Below are positions 5,515-6,176 of a DNA stretch of 6,176 nt, piece after piece. The stretch's first letter is position 1. Each line of letters starts with the position of its first letter. Source of the DNA: an uncultured Collinsella sp. (GTDB taxonomy: Bacteria > Actinomycetota > Coriobacteriia > Coriobacteriales > Coriobacteriaceae); the NCBI GenBank assembly GCA_900552875.1, contig USCS01000099.1:1-6176 (forward strand), written 5' to 3'. The position numbers were made by a program, and so were the translations under genes. The notes beneath the pieces are model-generated. The model did no database searches. It had not been told where the DNA came from and saw nothing but the letters and a program-made list of their open reading frames with translations.

Positions 5515-6176
5515 CTAGCCTAGGATGCGGGCCATGCGCGCCTTGAACTCGGACAGAAAGCGCGGGGCGTCCACGGTGAGTGCCACAAGCGCGCTCTTGT
5601 CGGGGTCGGACAGGCGATGCTCGTCGCAGATAGTGCGGCCGCGATACTCGCCGAGCAGGTCGACGCGCAAGTTGCAACCAAGTGCGCCCACGAGCGTGGG
5701 ATCAATCGCCACGGCAACGGCAAGCGGATCGTGCAGCGCGCAGCCGCCCAGGTAAGGGGCGTTCATCTCGTACGAGCCAATGTAGTGCTCGACCATACTC
5801 GCAAATGCGCAGCCCGCCATGGTGCCCGAGCCCGTCCAACCGGCAATGTCGCGGCGCGTCAGCACCACGCGATGCGTCACGTCAAGACCAACCATGGTGA
5901 GTTTGCGGCCCGAGCGCAGCACGGCGTCAGCGGCCTCGGGGTCGCTCGCCATGTTGGCCTCGGCACCGGCGCTCACGTTGCCGGGCACGGTCAGGGCGCC
6001 ACCCATCACCACCACGCGGCCGATAGACATCATCGCCGCCGCGTCGCGCTCAAGGGCGAGCGCCAGGTTGGAGAGCGGACCGGTCGCCACATAGACCAAG
6101 TCGGGACCATAGGTACGCGCGGCATCAATCAGGTAATCGACCGCCGCATTGCCATCGGCCGACGTCGCGCCCACCG
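5515..6176 (-). CDS. Inosine/uridine-preferring nucleoside hydrolase, C-terminal part
   Basis: The last 219 complete codons of a ribonucleoside hydrolase, which cleaves the N-glycosidic bond of purine or pyrimidine nucleosides to base plus ribose in the cytoplasm. The frame is open to the window edge, so the N terminus, with the family's Asp-rich calcium-binding motif, lies outside. Numbering from the first complete codon, visible family signatures are VATGPLSNLALAL (29-41), VVVMGGALTVPGNV (54-67), AEANMASDPEAA (71-82), LDVTHRV (97-103) and HDPLAVAVAIDP (148-159), whose Asp149 is the expected calcium ligand late in the fold. The usual family length is a little over 300 residues, so about a third is missing. 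It is co-directional with the beta-glucoside genes but separated by 249 bases containing a separate promoter, so it is probably an independent transcription unit. Base specificity cannot be read from this part. Confidence 0.93.
   Translation of the reverse strand, partial: VGATSADGNAAVDYLIDAARTYGPDLVYVATGPLSNLALALERDAAAMMSIGRVVVMGGALTVPGNVSAGAEANMASDPEAADAVLRSGRKLTMVGLDVTHRVVLTRRDIAGWTGSGTMAGCAFASMVEHYIGSYEMNAPYLGGCALHDPLAVAVAIDPTLVGALGCNLRVDLLGEYRGRTICDEHRLSDPDKSALVALTVDAPRFLSEFKARMARILG

Overview
This window is GC-rich (by eye, not counted) and all five genes lie on the minus strand. It is a compact beta-glucoside uptake and breakdown locus under transcription antitermination. High GC, strong AGGAGG-type ribosome binding sites, a PTS sugar permease with a PRD antiterminator, and a LacI-family repressor together suggest a gut-type actinobacterium of the Coriobacteriia (Collinsella/Olsenella-like). 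That is an inference from style and gene content, not a proven assignment.

Layout in the direction of transcription (right to left). (1) 6176-5515: the C-terminal two thirds of an inosine/uridine-preferring nucleoside hydrolase, cut by the window edge. (2) 5514-5266: a 249-base regulatory leader. It holds a consensus TATAAT -10 box, a small palindrome, a BglG/LicT-type RNA antiterminator site (RAT), a second shortened RAT-like copy, and a strong intrinsic terminator just before the next gene. (3) 5265-4426: a BglG/LicT-family antiterminator (CAT RNA-binding domain plus two PRDs). (4) 4355-2907: a beta-glucoside-family PTS permease with EIIB and EIIC domains but no EIIA. (5) 2906-2761: an intercistronic region with a set of interlocking inverted repeats. 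(6) 2760-1342: a GH1 6-phospho-beta-glucosidase. (7) 1341-1160: an intergenic region with a TTGACA box and a nested palindrome. (8) 1159-149: a LacI-family regulator, followed by a UUCG-capped intrinsic terminator at 82-57.

How it works together (inference from the families). The EIIBC permease imports and phosphorylates a beta-glucoside, using EIIA and HPr encoded elsewhere. The GH1 enzyme splits the phosphorylated disaccharide or aryl-glucoside to glucose 6-phosphate and the aglycone. The antiterminator reads sugar flux through PRD phosphorylation and decides whether transcription passes the leader terminator. The LacI-family protein has its own promoter and a likely autoregulatory operator, and may add a second control layer.

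The most unusual features are the duplicated RAT-like leader, in which the terminator's 3' arm has two possible 5' partners; the replacement of the second PRD1 histidine by asparagine in the antiterminator; and the four-copy inverted/direct repeat between the permease and glucosidase genes. No mobile element, CRISPR array, tRNA or rRNA is visible, and no stretch longer than 300 bases lacks a gene.
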